A program made the translations under genes and the position numbers. Shown piece after piece: positions 43,709 to 53,064 of a stretch of 64,000 nt of DNA. The notes under the pieces are model-generated. The model saw nothing but the letters and a program-made list of their open reading frames with translations. It was not told the origin of the DNA and did no database searches. Position 1 is the stretch's first letter. Every line of letters starts with the position of its first letter. The stretch is from positions 1-64,000 of the forward strand of contig NZ_JAGIAW010000001.1 of assembly GCF_017744655.1 (NCBI RefSeq), written 5' to 3'. The DNA is from Devosia sp. (GTDB lineage: Bacteria > Pseudomonadota > Alphaproteobacteria > Rhizobiales > Devosiaceae).

Positions 43709-44544
43709 GAGGCGGTCACGGGCGCTGCGCTGCGCATACGTGAGCCCGACGGAACGCAGACCATACGGCCGTTATCGGGATCGCGCAGCACCTTCGCGTC
43801 GAGGCCAAAGACTTCCTTGAGCCGGGCGGCGGTGAAGATGTCGTCCGGCGTGCCAGTGGCGACGATCTGGCCCTCTTTCATCATCACCAGATGGTCGGCA
43901 TAGGCGGCCGCGAGGCTGAGTTCGTGAAGGACGATAACGAGGGTGCGGCCGCGCTGGTGGGCGAGGCCGGCGAGTAGATCCATCAGGTCGACCTGCACCT
44001 TGAGGTCGAGGAAGGTGGTGGGTTCATCAAAGAGGATGAGGTCGGTTTCCTGGGCCAGGACCATAGCGACCCAGCAGCGCTGACGCTGGCCGCCCGAGAG
44101 CGTATCGACGCTGCGATCGGCGAAATCGGTGATGCCGGCAATATCCATGGCGCCATTGACGGCATCTTCGTCGGCCCGGGTCCATTGGCGCAACAGGGTC
44201 TGGTGCGGGAAACGGCCTTGGGCGACGAGCTCGCGCACGGTCAGCCCTTCGGGCGCTATCGGGCCTTGCGGCAGAAGACCGAGCTTGGCGGCGACGCCCT
44301 TGGTGTCGAGCCGATGGATATCCTTGCCGTCGAGTAGAACACTGCCGTTCGATGGGGTCAGGATGCGTGCCATAGTCTTGAGCAGAGTGGATTTTCCGCA
44401 GCCATTGGGGCCGATCAGAATGGTGATCTCGCCGGTGGGAATCGCGAGGTCGACATTGTCGAGCACATTGGTGCCGCCATAGCCGATGCTCAGCCCGATG
44501 CCTTCCAATCGCAGCGTTTGCTGCGTCGTTGCACTGCCTGACAC
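43705..44544 (-). CDS. Iron-siderophore ABC transporter ATPase (FhuC/FepC/FecE-like)
   Basis: A 279-residue ATPase with Walker A GPNGCGKST, signature LSGGQRQR, Walker B LILFDEPTTFLDL and H-loop VLHELSLAA. These are the usual motifs of siderophore ATPases. It is the first gene of an eight-gene operon running to 36718. The start is GTG 44544 with AAGGA 6 nt upstream. A palindromic candidate operator lies 15-29 nt upstream. Confidence 0.93.
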   Translation of the reverse strand: MSGSATTQQTLRLEGIGLSIGYGGTNVLDNVDLAIPTGEITILIGPNGCGKSTLLKTMARILTPSNGSVLLDGKDIHRLDTKGVAAKLGLLPQGPIAPEGLTVRELVAQGRFPHQTLLRQWTRADEDAVNGAMDIAGITDFADRSVDTLSGGQRQRCWVAMVLAQETDLILFDEPTTFLDLKVQVDLMDLLAGLAHQRGRTLVIVLHELSLAAAYADHLVMMKEGQIVATGTPDDIFTAARLKEVFGLDAKVLRDPDNGRMVCVPSGSRMRSAAPVTAS

Positions 44545-44558
44545 GGGCGTTCCTTATA

Positions 44559-44573
44559 TGACTAGGATTGTCT
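44559..44573. promoter_or_regulatory. Candidate iron-responsive operator before the iron ABC operon
   Basis: TGAC-N7-GTCT on the plus strand (AGAC-AATCCTA-GTCA on the minus strand) differs by one base from TGAC-N7-GTCA and shares GACAAT with the exbB-upstream site at 30109-30123. It is just upstream of the first gene, where a repressor would act. Confidence 0.4.
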
Positions 44574-44712
44574 GATTTTGCGTGTAGCAAAGCTGGAACT
44601 GGCATTCAAGCCGAAGCAGTACGAGATGGTACGGATGTATTCGATGGGACTGCTACACCCCGGGTTTACCTCTCCTTGCTAGAATGGCTGCCTGTGGGGC
44701 GAGGAGGGTTCC

Positions 44713-45033
44713 ATGATACGGCCGCTTGGTATGCTGGCTATTGTTGGGGTTTTGGCACTCGCAGGATGCAGTTCCGGAGAGGCACCGCTGATTGCAGGAG
44801 GACCAACGCCGACGCAGGCGATCGACGCCATGCTCAGCAATGCGCGCATTCTCGAACGCCAGCGCGTTGCGATCGTCGAAGATCGCGTGAAGCTCGAAGC
44901 CACCGATTGTGCCAAGCACCCAAATGGCGTCGTTACCTGCCGGGTGAGGCTTTATTCGATCGGCAGGGGATGGTCGGCGCCGAGCATGGGACGCTTTACC
45001 GAAATGGATGGCCACTGGACCTTCGATTTCTAG
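44713..45033 (+). CDS. Small lipoprotein of unknown function
   Basis: A 106-residue protein with a lipoprotein signal peptide and lipobox LALAGC (Cys about residue 19), then a compact domain with two further cysteines (TDCAKHPNGVVTC) and C-terminal WTFDF. GAGGAGG lies 5 nt before the ATG. I do not recognise the domain. It is divergent from the iron ABC operon. Confidence 0.82.
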   Translation: MIRPLGMLAIVGVLALAGCSSGEAPLIAGGPTPTQAIDAMLSNARILERQRVAIVEDRVKLEATDCAKHPNGVVTCRVRLYSIGRGWSAPSMGRFTEMDGHWTFDF

Positions 45034-45111
45034 GCCACGCAACTGTTTCGCTTCAGCCGCGTTGATTGAAGCGGCTCGGGTAGAGCCGCTATTCTCAATT
45101 GTGGGGTTCAC

Positions 45112-45363
45112 ATGGGCGACGCAGGTATCGGCTGGATTGCAGCGATCATTATCGGTGGTCTGGCAGGTTGGATCGCATCCAACATCATGAAGACCGAGAC
45201 CGGTATTTTCATGAACATCATTCTGGGGATCATTGGCGCAGCGGTCGCCAGCTTCCTCTTCGGCATTCTGGGTATTTCGTTCGGTGGCTGGCTTGGCTAT
45301 CTGATTGCTGGCCTGCTCGGCGCCTGTATCCTGATTGCTCTGGTTCGCGCGATAAGGCGTTAG
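45112..45363 (+). CDS. GlsB/YeaQ/YmgE family membrane protein (transglycosylase-associated)
   Basis: An 83-residue protein with three hydrophobic segments and the family pattern GWIAAIIIGGLAGWIAS, followed by NIILGIIGAAVASFLFG. Such proteins are associated with general stress responses; the biochemical role is unknown. A strong terminator follows. Confidence 0.92.
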   Translation: MGDAGIGWIAAIIIGGLAGWIASNIMKTETGIFMNIILGIIGAAVASFLFGILGISFGGWLGYLIAGLLGACILIALVRAIRR

Positions 45364-45377
45364 GGACTAATTCAAAA

Positions 45378-45420
45378 CAAAAGGCCCGGTAGCGGTTACG
45401 CTGCCGGGCCTTTTGTTGTT
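45378..45420. terminator. Rho-independent terminator after the GlsB-type gene
   Basis: AAAAGGCCCGG-type and CCGGGCCTTTT-type arms pair over about 15 bp around a GTTA loop and are followed by a T-rich tail. The A-run on the other side makes it able to act for the convergent DUF1684 gene too. Confidence 0.88.
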
Positions 45421-45426
45421 GGGTGC

Positions 45427-46211
45427 CTATCGGTCGTGGAGGCGCTTTTCGCCGGCTTCAATGCGGATCGGCAGCACGTTTTCGGCCGGCGGCAGCGGGC
45501 AGACGGCGTGCTCGGTGAAAGCGCAGGGCGGGTTGATGGCCTTGTTGAAGTCCAAGACAATGGTCTTGTCGGTGACATCTTCGCCGAAGACGAAGCGGCA
45601 CGCAGCATAGGTCGAGTCGCGCGAAGTTTGGTCGCGGATGACGAATTGCGGGGCTTCCGCCGTGCCGTGGGTGGCGAGCAGTTCGTAGGTGACGCCATCA
45701 CGGGCGAAGACGGCCTTGTGGGTTGCTTCGACTTCGGTCTCGATCGCCTTGGAGGTGCTGATGGTCAGGCCCTTGGGGGCCTCGAAGGCCACCCAATCGG
45801 CGGTGATGCGCCAGGTCGGGTCGAGCGGGAAATATTCGAGCGGCTGCAGCTGGTTGGGCGCGTCAGATGTAGTGTCACGCACGCGGAGGGCATTTTCGCC
45901 GTTGAGCGAGGTGACTTCCAAGAGCAGGTTGCCGGCGGTGAAGCGCGGCGGGCTGTACTTCGAGAGTTTCAGCACCTGGGCGGCGCTGCCATCGGCAGGC
46001 GTATAAGTGACCTGGCCGTCAGCATCCTGGGTCAGGCTTCCGACATAGGACGGACCGGAGGAGAGGATGATGTCATTGTCGGCGGCAGCGCCGACCGTGA
46101 CGGTGCCTTCCGCGAGCCAGACGCGGGCGATGATGTTGAGCCAGCCATTGGGCGCCTTGAGGGCGGCGAGGCGTTTTTGCTGCCATTCGGCATATTGGGT
46201 TGCGTAGTCGG

Positions 46212-46215
<4 letters not shown>
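45427..46215 (-). CDS. DUF1684 domain-containing protein
   Basis: A 262-residue soluble protein ending in the conserved DUF1684 signature: DFNKAINPPCAFTEHAVCPLPP (parts DFNKAINPPCAF and VCPLPPAEN) and LPIRIEAGEK, with WLAEG and YFPLDPTW upstream. The family is uncharacterised. It is the last gene of a peptide-type ABC operon; its ATG 46215 overlaps the stop of the ATPase gene (ATGA), so a role in processing the imported compound is possible. Confidence 0.86.
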
Positions 46216-46969
<754 letters not shown>

Positions 46970-46973
<4 letters not shown>

Positions 46974-47779
46974 GCGCGGCCCTCCATGGCGTCGTCGAGG
47001 CGACGGGCGGCGGCGAGAAGGCTCTTTGTATAATCGTGGCGCGGATTGCCGAAGACGTCGGCGACGTTGCCGGTTTCGACGGTTTCGCCCTGGCGCAGCA
47101 CGACGACGCTCTCGACCGTGTTGGCGACGACGGGCAGGTCGTGGCTGATGAAGAGGAGAGCCATGTTGCGGGTGCGGACGAGACGATCGAGTAGGCTGAG
47201 GATTTCGGCCTGGGTGGTCACGTCCAGCGCCGTGGTGGGCTCGTCGGCGATGAGCAGGTCGGGCTTGCAGGCGAGGGCCATGGCGATGGCAATGCGTTGG
47301 CGTTGGCCGCCGGATAGCTCGTGCGGGTAGGATTTGGCGATGCGCTGCGGATCGGGCAGGGCGACCTCGTCGAGAAGGGCGAGAACGGCCTGATCGAGGG
47401 CTGTGCCGGAAAACGGGGTGCCGTCGCGCTGGGCGCGGCGGGCGAGGGGTTCTGCCACTTGTTTGCCGACGCGCATGAGCGGGTCGAGCGCCGTCAGTGG
47501 CTCCTGGAAGATGATGGCGACGGCAGTGCCGCGCAATTGGTTCAGCTCGCGATCCGGGGCGCCGATCACTTGCTTGCCGGCAAGAATGGCGGAACCGGAG
47601 GCCGAGAGGCCGGCGGGGAGTAGGCCGGTGGCTGCCAGCGAGGTCAACGATTTGCCGGAACCGGATTCGCCGATCAGGCCAAGTCGTTCGCCACGGTTGA
47701 GCGAGAAGGAGAGGTTGGACACCAGCGGTTTGCTGCCGGCGTGGACGGACAGATTTTCCAGGGAGAGAAGAGCGGTCAT
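46970..47779 (-). CDS. Peptide/nickel-type ABC transporter ATPase, first subunit (DppD/NikD-like, short form)
   Basis: A 269-residue ATPase with [51 protein letters not shown] and ISHDLPVV. It also lacks the C-terminal oligopeptide domain. ATG 47779 overlaps the permease stop. Confidence 0.9.
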
Positions 47780-48624
47780 CGGGCGCGCCTCGTCGGGTCG
47801 ATGGCGTCGCGCAGGCCGTCGGCGAGGAGGTTGACGCCGATGGCGAGGGAAACCAGCGCAATGCCGGGAGCGATGGCGCCGAGGGGGGCGGTATACACCG
47901 TGCCCTGGGCTTCCTGCAGGATGCGCCCCCAGGAGGCGTTTGGCGGCGGGGCGCCTAAGCCGAGATAGGAAAGCGAGGCTTCGGCGATGACGGCGAGGCC
48001 GAATTGCAGGGCGAAATTGACCGAGAGGGTCGGCCAGATATTCGGCAGGATATGGATGGCGACGATTTTTGGCCACGAACTGCCCGAGGTGCGGGCGGCG
48101 GTGATGTAGTCCATCACCAGCACGCGCTTGGCGAGAATGCGCGTTAAACGCGCGACGATGGCGGAGAGGGCGATGCCTAGCGCGACAATGGCTGACCAGA
48201 GATTGGCCGTGTCGCTGGCTGCGACTACCAGCATGGCGATCAGCAGCGTGGGGAAGGCGATGAGGATATCGAGCGTTGCCGCCAGTGCGTCGTCGAGCCA
48301 CTTGCTGGCAAAGGCCGCGAGGAGACCAAGGGTGACGCCGATGACAGCGCCGATGGCGACGGCGCCCACGCCGACAATGAGGGCAATGCGGCTGCCGATC
48401 ATCATCTGGGTGAAGAGGTCGCGGCCGAGACGGTCGGTGCCGAGCCAGTGCAGCAGGCTCGGGCCCTCAAGGCGACCGCCGGCCATGGCGGTGGGGTCGT
48501 AGGGTAGCCAGACGAGGGTGAGGAGGCCAATGGCAACGTGGAGGCCGACCAGCAGTATCCCGGCCATGAGGGCCAGCGAGTGCGACTTCTTGTCGGCGGG
48601 GGCGGTCATGGTGGCGGAGCTCAT
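47776..48624 (-). CDS. Peptide-type ABC transporter permease DppC-like
   Basis: A 282-residue permease with six membrane segments, HWLGTDRLGRDLFTQMMIGSR, the EAA-loop region AARTSGSSWPKIVAIHILPN and SYLGLGAPPPNASWG. These are standard DppC/OppC features. Overlaps both neighbours by 4 nt. Confidence 0.93.
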   Translation of the reverse strand: MSSATMTAPADKKSHSLALMAGILLVGLHVAIGLLTLVWLPYDPTAMAGGRLEGPSLLHWLGTDRLGRDLFTQMMIGSRIALIVGVGAVAIGAVIGVTLGLLAAFASKWLDDALAATLDILIAFPTLLIAMLVVAASDTANLWSAIVALGIALSAIVARLTRILAKRVLVMDYITAARTSGSSWPKIVAIHILPNIWPTLSVNFALQFGLAVIAEASLSYLGLGAPPPNASWGRILQEAQGTVYTAPLGAIAPGIALVSLAIGVNLLADGLRDAIDPTRRAR

Positions 48625-49583
48625 GCCAGCGCCCTCCCACGGCCACGGAGGCGTGGATCGATGAGGCGCTGGGCGATGTCGGCTGCGAAGCCGATCAGCA
48701 GCACGAGCAGGGTCGAGATGAAGAGCACGCCCTGCACATTGGGATAGTCGCGCTGCTGGATGGCGAGGAGCAGCATGGAACCGAGGCCGGGGAGCGAAAA
48801 GACGCGCTCGATGACGACGGCGCCGAGGAAGGTGCTGGCGAGTTCGATGCCGAGAATGGAGATGACCGGCACGGCGCCGTTGCGCACGCCATGGCGGATC
48901 AGCGCTTCGGGGAAGCTGGCGCCAAGGGCCCGGGCGGTGCGGAGGAAATCGCTGCCGAGAACGTCGAGAGTGGCGGCGCGGACGTAGCGCAGGAGCGAGG
49001 CGCCCATGACGAGGCCGATGGTGAGGGATGGCAGGATCATGCCGGTGATGGCTTCACCGAAATTGGCCCAGCCTTTTAGCGGGAAACCGCCGGAGGGGAG
49101 CCAGCGCAGATTGATGGAAAAGAGCGTCACGAGGAGAATGCCGACCCAGAATACGGGGATGGCAATGCCGAGTTGGGAGATCACCGAAATGGCGGCGCCG
49201 TACCATTTGTCTGAGCGGACGGCAGCCAGAATGCCGAGGGGGATGGCGAGGACGAGTGCCACGACGAAGCCGAAGAAGGTCAGCGGCAGGGTGACGGACA
49301 TGCGGTTGCCGATCTCGCCGAGCACCGAGGCGCGGCTGACAAAGGATGTGCCGAGATCGAGGCGGGCCAGATTGCCGATGAAGCTGACGAACTGGACGTA
49401 AAGCGGCTGGTCGGAACCCACCTGGGCGCGGGCGGCGGCGATCTGTTGCTGGGTCGCGCCGACGCCGAGCAGGGCATTGGCGGGATCGCCGGGGAGAAGA
49501 CGCAGCAGCACGAACAGCACAATCGCTGCGATGAACAGCGAGGCGATCAGGATCAACGTGCGGCGGATGGTGTAGGCGAGAAT
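48621..49583 (-). CDS. Peptide-type ABC transporter permease DppB-like, apparent ATT start codon
   Basis: A roughly 320-residue permease with FVLLRLLPGDPANALLG, ARALGASFPEALIRHGVRN and ERVFSLPGLGSMLL. In-frame upstream sequence encodes LAYTIRRTLILIASLF, the usual DppB N-terminus, but the codon at the expected Met is ATT (49583-49581). AAGGA stands 8 nt before it. The first standard start is TTG 49556, which has no ribosome-binding site and would remove nine conserved residues including the YxxRR motif. I therefore propose ATT 49583; a sequencing error from ATG is also possible. Confidence 0.85.
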   Translation of the reverse strand: MLAYTIRRTLILIASLFIAAIVLFVLLRLLPGDPANALLGVGATQQQIAAARAQVGSDQPLYVQFVSFIGNLARLDLGTSFVSRASVLGEIGNRMSVTLPLTFFGFVVALVLAIPLGILAAVRSDKWYGAAISVISQLGIAIPVFWVGILLVTLFSINLRWLPSGGFPLKGWANFGEAITGMILPSLTIGLVMGASLLRYVRAATLDVLGSDFLRTARALGASFPEALIRHGVRNGAVPVISILGIELASTFLGAVVIERVFSLPGLGSMLLLAIQQRDYPNVQGVLFISTLLVLLIGFAADIAQRLIDPRLRGRGRALA

Positions 49584-49639
49584 GGTTTTGGTCCTTGCGC
49601 GATATCAGGCGCGACAATAGCGGGGCCGTAACGGCAAAG

Positions 49640-49661
49640 CCACCGGCCGAAGGGCCGGTGG
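49640..49661. repeat. Intercistronic hairpin between binding-protein and permease genes
   Basis: Perfect 9-bp arms (49640-49648, 49653-49661) around GAAG, without a T-run. It lies in the 121-nt gap after the binding-protein gene and likely stabilises its mRNA or reduces transcription into the permease genes. Confidence 0.65.
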
Positions 49662-49704
49662 ACAGAGTGTTCAACGGGATTTCCCGACCAAGGTGAGTGC
49701 GGTT

Positions 49705-51189
49705 CTACTCAGATTTCTGGATGTCGTAGGCGAAGAACTGGGAGTTCAGGCCGTTGATCGGGTAGCCGGTGACATTAGCGGCCGAGACGACGATCTGCGG
49801 GTAGAGGTAGAGCCAGTTGCTGGCGGCGTCTTCCGCGATGATCTTGTTGGCTTCGGTCAGTTTTTCGACCTGTTCGGCTTCCGAACCGGCGGATTCAGCA
49901 TCGGCGATCAGCTTGACCACGTCGGGGTTGTTGTAGCCCCAGTAGAAGTCGGGATTGCCGTAGAAGACGATATCGCGGTGGTTGACGTGCTCCTGCAGCG
50001 TCGCCTGGAAATCGTGGGCCTGGTAGACCTTGGTGTACCATTCATTGGCGGTGATGATGTTGATGTTCACCTTCACGCCGATCTTGGCATATTCGGACTG
50101 GAGGAACTGCGCCACGATCGGATGCGGATCGTAGTCGGGGGTGTCGAGGGTGAATTCGAAGCCATCGGGATAGCCGGCTTCGGCGAGGAGAGCTTTGGCG
50201 CTTTCGACGTCATAGGCATCGACGCCCGTGAGGTCGACATACCATGGGTCGGTCGGCGGCACGAAGGAGCCAATCAGTGTGCCGTAGTCACCCCAGATGG
50301 AGTTGAGCAAGCGTGCCTTGTCGGTGGCGCGGGCCAGGGCCTTGCGGACCTTGACGTTGTCGAACGGGGCGACGCGGTCGTTATAGGCCAGCAGTTCCTT
50401 GGTGGTGGAAGCGCCTTCGGTGACGGTGAAGGCCGGGTTGCCGGCGAACTGGGCCAGGGAATCCGGGCTCTGCACCGAGGTGATCACGTCGACGGCGTTG
50501 GTCAGCAGCGCGTTGTTGAGCGCGGTGGCGTCGGTGAAATAGGTGTAGATCACTTCGCCATTGGTCGGCGCTTCGCCCCAATAGCCTTCGTAGCGCTCTA
50601 GAGCGAGAGCCGAACCGCGGCGCCATTCGCCCAACAGGTACGGGCCGGTGCCGTCTTCAACGGCGGTGATATCAGCTGCGGCGTCGTTGACGATCCACAC
50701 ATAGGACAGGTTGTAGGGCAGCGAGATCGAGCGGGCCGAGAGGGTAATCACCACCGTCTTCTCGTCCGGGGTTTCGATGTTGGTGATCGTGGACAGGCTC
50801 TTCTTGCGCGAGCTCTTCGAGGCTTCCGCGGTGACGCGTTCGATCGAGTACTTTACGTCGGCCGCGGTCAGCGGGTCGCCGGAGTGGAAGGTGACGCCGT
50901 CCTTGAGGGTGAAGGTATAGGTCAGGCCGTCTTCGCTGGCTTCGTAGCTTTCGACGAGTTTTGGTTCGACCGAACCGGCATCGGTCAGCTGGAAGAGGGC
51001 TTCGTAGACGTTGCCATTGAAGGCTTCGTTGATGCCCTGGCCGGCGCCGGCGGTGTTGTCGAGGTTTTGGGGCTCATAGAGCGAGCCGATGCGGATGGAG
51101 GCGTTCGGATCGAAATCCTGCGCTAGGACGGAGGCAGGCAGGGCAACGCCGGCCAGAAGGGCGGCGAGCAGGAGGGTTTTCGTGGTCAT
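49705..51189 (-). CDS. Peptide-type (family 5) ABC transporter binding protein
   Basis: A 494-residue SBP_bac_5 protein with a signal peptide (ending VLAQD), IGSLYEPQNLDNT, LVESYEASEDGLTYTFTLKDGVTFHSGDPLTAADV (parts ESYEASEDGLTYTF and FHSGDPLTAADV) and the C-terminal SNWLYLYPQ. It probably binds a di- or oligopeptide or similar amide. GGAG stands 7 nt before ATG 51189. First gene of an operon of five transport genes plus DUF1684. Confidence 0.92.
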   Translation of the reverse strand: MTTKTLLLAALLAGVALPASVLAQDFDPNASIRIGSLYEPQNLDNTAGAGQGINEAFNGNVYEALFQLTDAGSVEPKLVESYEASEDGLTYTFTLKDGVTFHSGDPLTAADVKYSIERVTAEASKSSRKKSLSTITNIETPDEKTVVITLSARSISLPYNLSYVWIVNDAAADITAVEDGTGPYLLGEWRRGSALALERYEGYWGEAPTNGEVIYTYFTDATALNNALLTNAVDVITSVQSPDSLAQFAGNPAFTVTEGASTTKELLAYNDRVAPFDNVKVRKALARATDKARLLNSIWGDYGTLIGSFVPPTDPWYVDLTGVDAYDVESAKALLAEAGYPDGFEFTLDTPDYDPHPIVAQFLQSEYAKIGVKVNINIITANEWYTKVYQAHDFQATLQEHVNHRDIVFYGNPDFYWGYNNPDVVKLIADAESAGSEAEQVEKLTEANKIIAEDAASNWLYLYPQIVVSAANVTGYPINGLNSQFFAYDIQKSE

Positions 51190-51468
51190 GAGACGCTCCA
51201 GTTATGGTTGGCTTCAATCTAGTTCTGGCCGGGATAAATCTCTACCAGCTCGATCGACAATCTTGTGCCGCGCTTGGGCGCATTCGGGCATTTCGTTTCC
51301 TTTGGGGCAAAGGAAATGGAAATGCGTTCCGACAGTCTATGCCAGGCGCCGGAGCTTTGAAATGTCATTTCGGTGACGGCTGGCTCGCCACACGCTGTCG
51401 TGTGAGTTCTTCTTAGTGGTTTTCACTATCGTAAAATCTCCGTAAGATTATTGCGGAGATGGGTGGCG

Positions 51469-51921
51469 ATGATCGACGAAAACGATCCGGATGGGTTTGG
51501 CGACCGGCCTTTGGCCGGGTTCACCCATTCCATCTACAGTCATCTTGCATTTTACCGCTTCGCATTGACGGCCTATAATTTTCGTTGTGCTATCAGTGGG
51601 TTGAAATTTGCTCCTGATGCTCAGATTCTACATGAACGCCTCCAAGTCGTGCCGATCCATCCGCGAGAACTGGGCGGTTCGCTGGAAATCGGCAATGCGC
51701 TTGTGCTTGAGGCCAGCATGGCGGATGCCTTTGCGCGCGGGCTGATCACGGCCAGCGACGACTGGCAGGTGATCGTGCCGCGGCCGGAAGCGCTGGCGGA
51801 AGAGCAGCGACAACACATCGTGGCTGGCCGGGTCCTCTTTGTCCCATCGGAGCCGATGTTCAGGCCGGTGGCAAAAAACCTGCAGTTTCATCGGCTTACG
51901 ATCGCTCGCTTCCATCGCTAG
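51469..51921 (+). CDS. HNH-nuclease-like protein with altered active-site motif
   Basis: A 150-residue protein whose centre resembles HNH_2-type nucleases: YNFRCAISGL (about 36-45), then VVPIHP (60-65) where such enzymes have xAHIxP, then EIGNALVL (74-81) and ADAFARGLIT (85-94) where they have NGLLL and DxxFDxG. The usual His of the AHI motif is replaced (Pro62), so it may be inactive or use His64. It stands alone between the dipeptide operon and the acetyl esterase. It is not obviously linked to a restriction system. Confidence 0.6.
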   Translation: MIDENDPDGFGDRPLAGFTHSIYSHLAFYRFALTAYNFRCAISGLKFAPDAQILHERLQVVPIHPRELGGSLEIGNALVLEASMADAFARGLITASDDWQVIVPRPEALAEEQRQHIVAGRVLFVPSEPMFRPVAKNLQFHRLTIARFHR

Positions 51922-52022
51922 GATAAATGACCGCGATTGCTGTGGCAAAGTCCGTCCATGGCTGGAAAATTGTGCGTAGCGGGAGCAGGCTAGGGCAGTT
52001 TCTTCCATACCAGGATCGTTCC

Positions 52023-52997
52023 GTGCCATTTCCCGATCTCGTTCACCCTGCGCTCGGTGCCTATCGCAGCGCGGTGGAAATTCCCGCTGATTTTTCAACA
52101 TTCTGGGCCGAGACGTTGGCCGAAGCGCGCGGCATTGGCGGGGCGGTGCACATTGAACCGGTGGAAACGACGCTGAAACTCGTCGAGGCCTTCGACGTGA
52201 CCTTTCCGGGCTTTGGAGGGCATCCCGTCAAAGGCTGGCTGGTGCTGCCCAAGAACCGGGACGGAAAACTGCCGCTGGTGGTGCAGTTCATCGGCTATGG
52301 CGGCGGGCGCAGCTTTCCGCATGAACTGCTGCACTGGGCCGCGTCGGGCTATGCCTATTTCCGCATGGATACGCGCGGGCAGGGCAGTAGCTGGAGCATG
52401 GGTGCGACGGCTGACCCCATCGGCTCGACCTCGTCCATTCCGGGCGTGATGACCAAGGGGATTCTGGACCGGAACGACTATTACTATCGCCGCCTTTTCA
52501 CCGATGGCGTGCGAGCCGTGGATATGTTGCTGGCGCAGGACTTTGTCGATCCTGAGCGCGTGGCCGTTTGCGGCGGCAGCCAGGGTGGCGGCATCGCGCT
52601 GGCGGTGGCGGGGATTGATAGCCGGGTCAAGGCGGTGATGCCGGATGTGCCGTTCCTCTGCGATTTTCCGCGGGCCGTGCGTACGGCCGGGCGCGATCCC
52701 TATCTCGAGATTGTACGCTATCTGGCCCAGCACAGGGATAAGTCGGCCAAGGTCTTTGAAACGCTCAGGTATTTCGACGGCGTCAACTTTGCGCGGCAGA
52801 GCAAGGCAGCGGCTCTGTTCTCGGTGGCGCTGATGGACGACATTTGCCCGCCTTCCACCGTCTATGGCGCCTATCAGGCTTTTGCCGGCAGCGATAAAAC
52901 CATTGTGGAATATGAGTTTAACAACCACGAAGGTGGCGGGCCATTCCAGGATCGCGAGCAGATGAAATGGCTCGGGGAGCGCTTCGGGGTGCGTTAA
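52023..52997 (+). CDS. axe: Acetyl xylan esterase / cephalosporin-C deacetylase (CE7, AXE1 family)
   Basis: A 324-residue alpha/beta hydrolase of standard CE7 length: DLVHPALGAYR and PADFSTFW at the N-terminus, RGQGSS, nucleophile Ser186 in GGSQGGG, Asp272 in LMDDICPPST and His302 in NNHEGGG. CE7 enzymes remove acetyl groups from short xylo-oligosaccharides in the cytosol; no signal peptide is seen. GTG 52023 was chosen because the family begins here and AGGA lies 8 nt upstream; the open frame extends to 51927. It precedes the LacI gene and fits an oligosaccharide locus. Confidence 0.92.
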   Translation: MPFPDLVHPALGAYRSAVEIPADFSTFWAETLAEARGIGGAVHIEPVETTLKLVEAFDVTFPGFGGHPVKGWLVLPKNRDGKLPLVVQFIGYGGGRSFPHELLHWAASGYAYFRMDTRGQGSSWSMGATADPIGSTSSIPGVMTKGILDRNDYYYRRLFTDGVRAVDMLLAQDFVDPERVAVCGGSQGGGIALAVAGIDSRVKAVMPDVPFLCDFPRAVRTAGRDPYLEIVRYLAQHRDKSAKVFETLRYFDGVNFARQSKAAALFSVALMDDICPPSTVYGAYQAFAGSDKTIVEYEFNNHEGGGPFQDREQMKWLGERFGVR

Positions 52998-53010
52998 CGC
53001 GCGAGAATTC

Positions 53011-53042
53011 TTGCGTTACTCAAAAAATGCAAATATTGCGTA
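53011..53042. promoter_or_regulatory. Candidate LacI-protein operator in front of its own gene
   Basis: The region holds TTGCGT, ATGCAAAT and ATTGCGTA; the part GCAAATATTGCGTA (53029-53042) closely matches GCAATATTGCGTA at 54347-54359 before the transport operon. It sits 23 nt before the regulator start, which suggests autoregulation. Confidence 0.45.
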
Positions 53043-53064
53043 GGGAGTAATCAGGAATTTGGAA

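Noticed and set aside
46974-47861. Long N-terminal extension of the DppF-like ATPase frame
   Set aside because: The extension is an Arg/Pro-rich shadow of the upstream ATPase; the ATGA junction at 46970-46973 gives the natural start.
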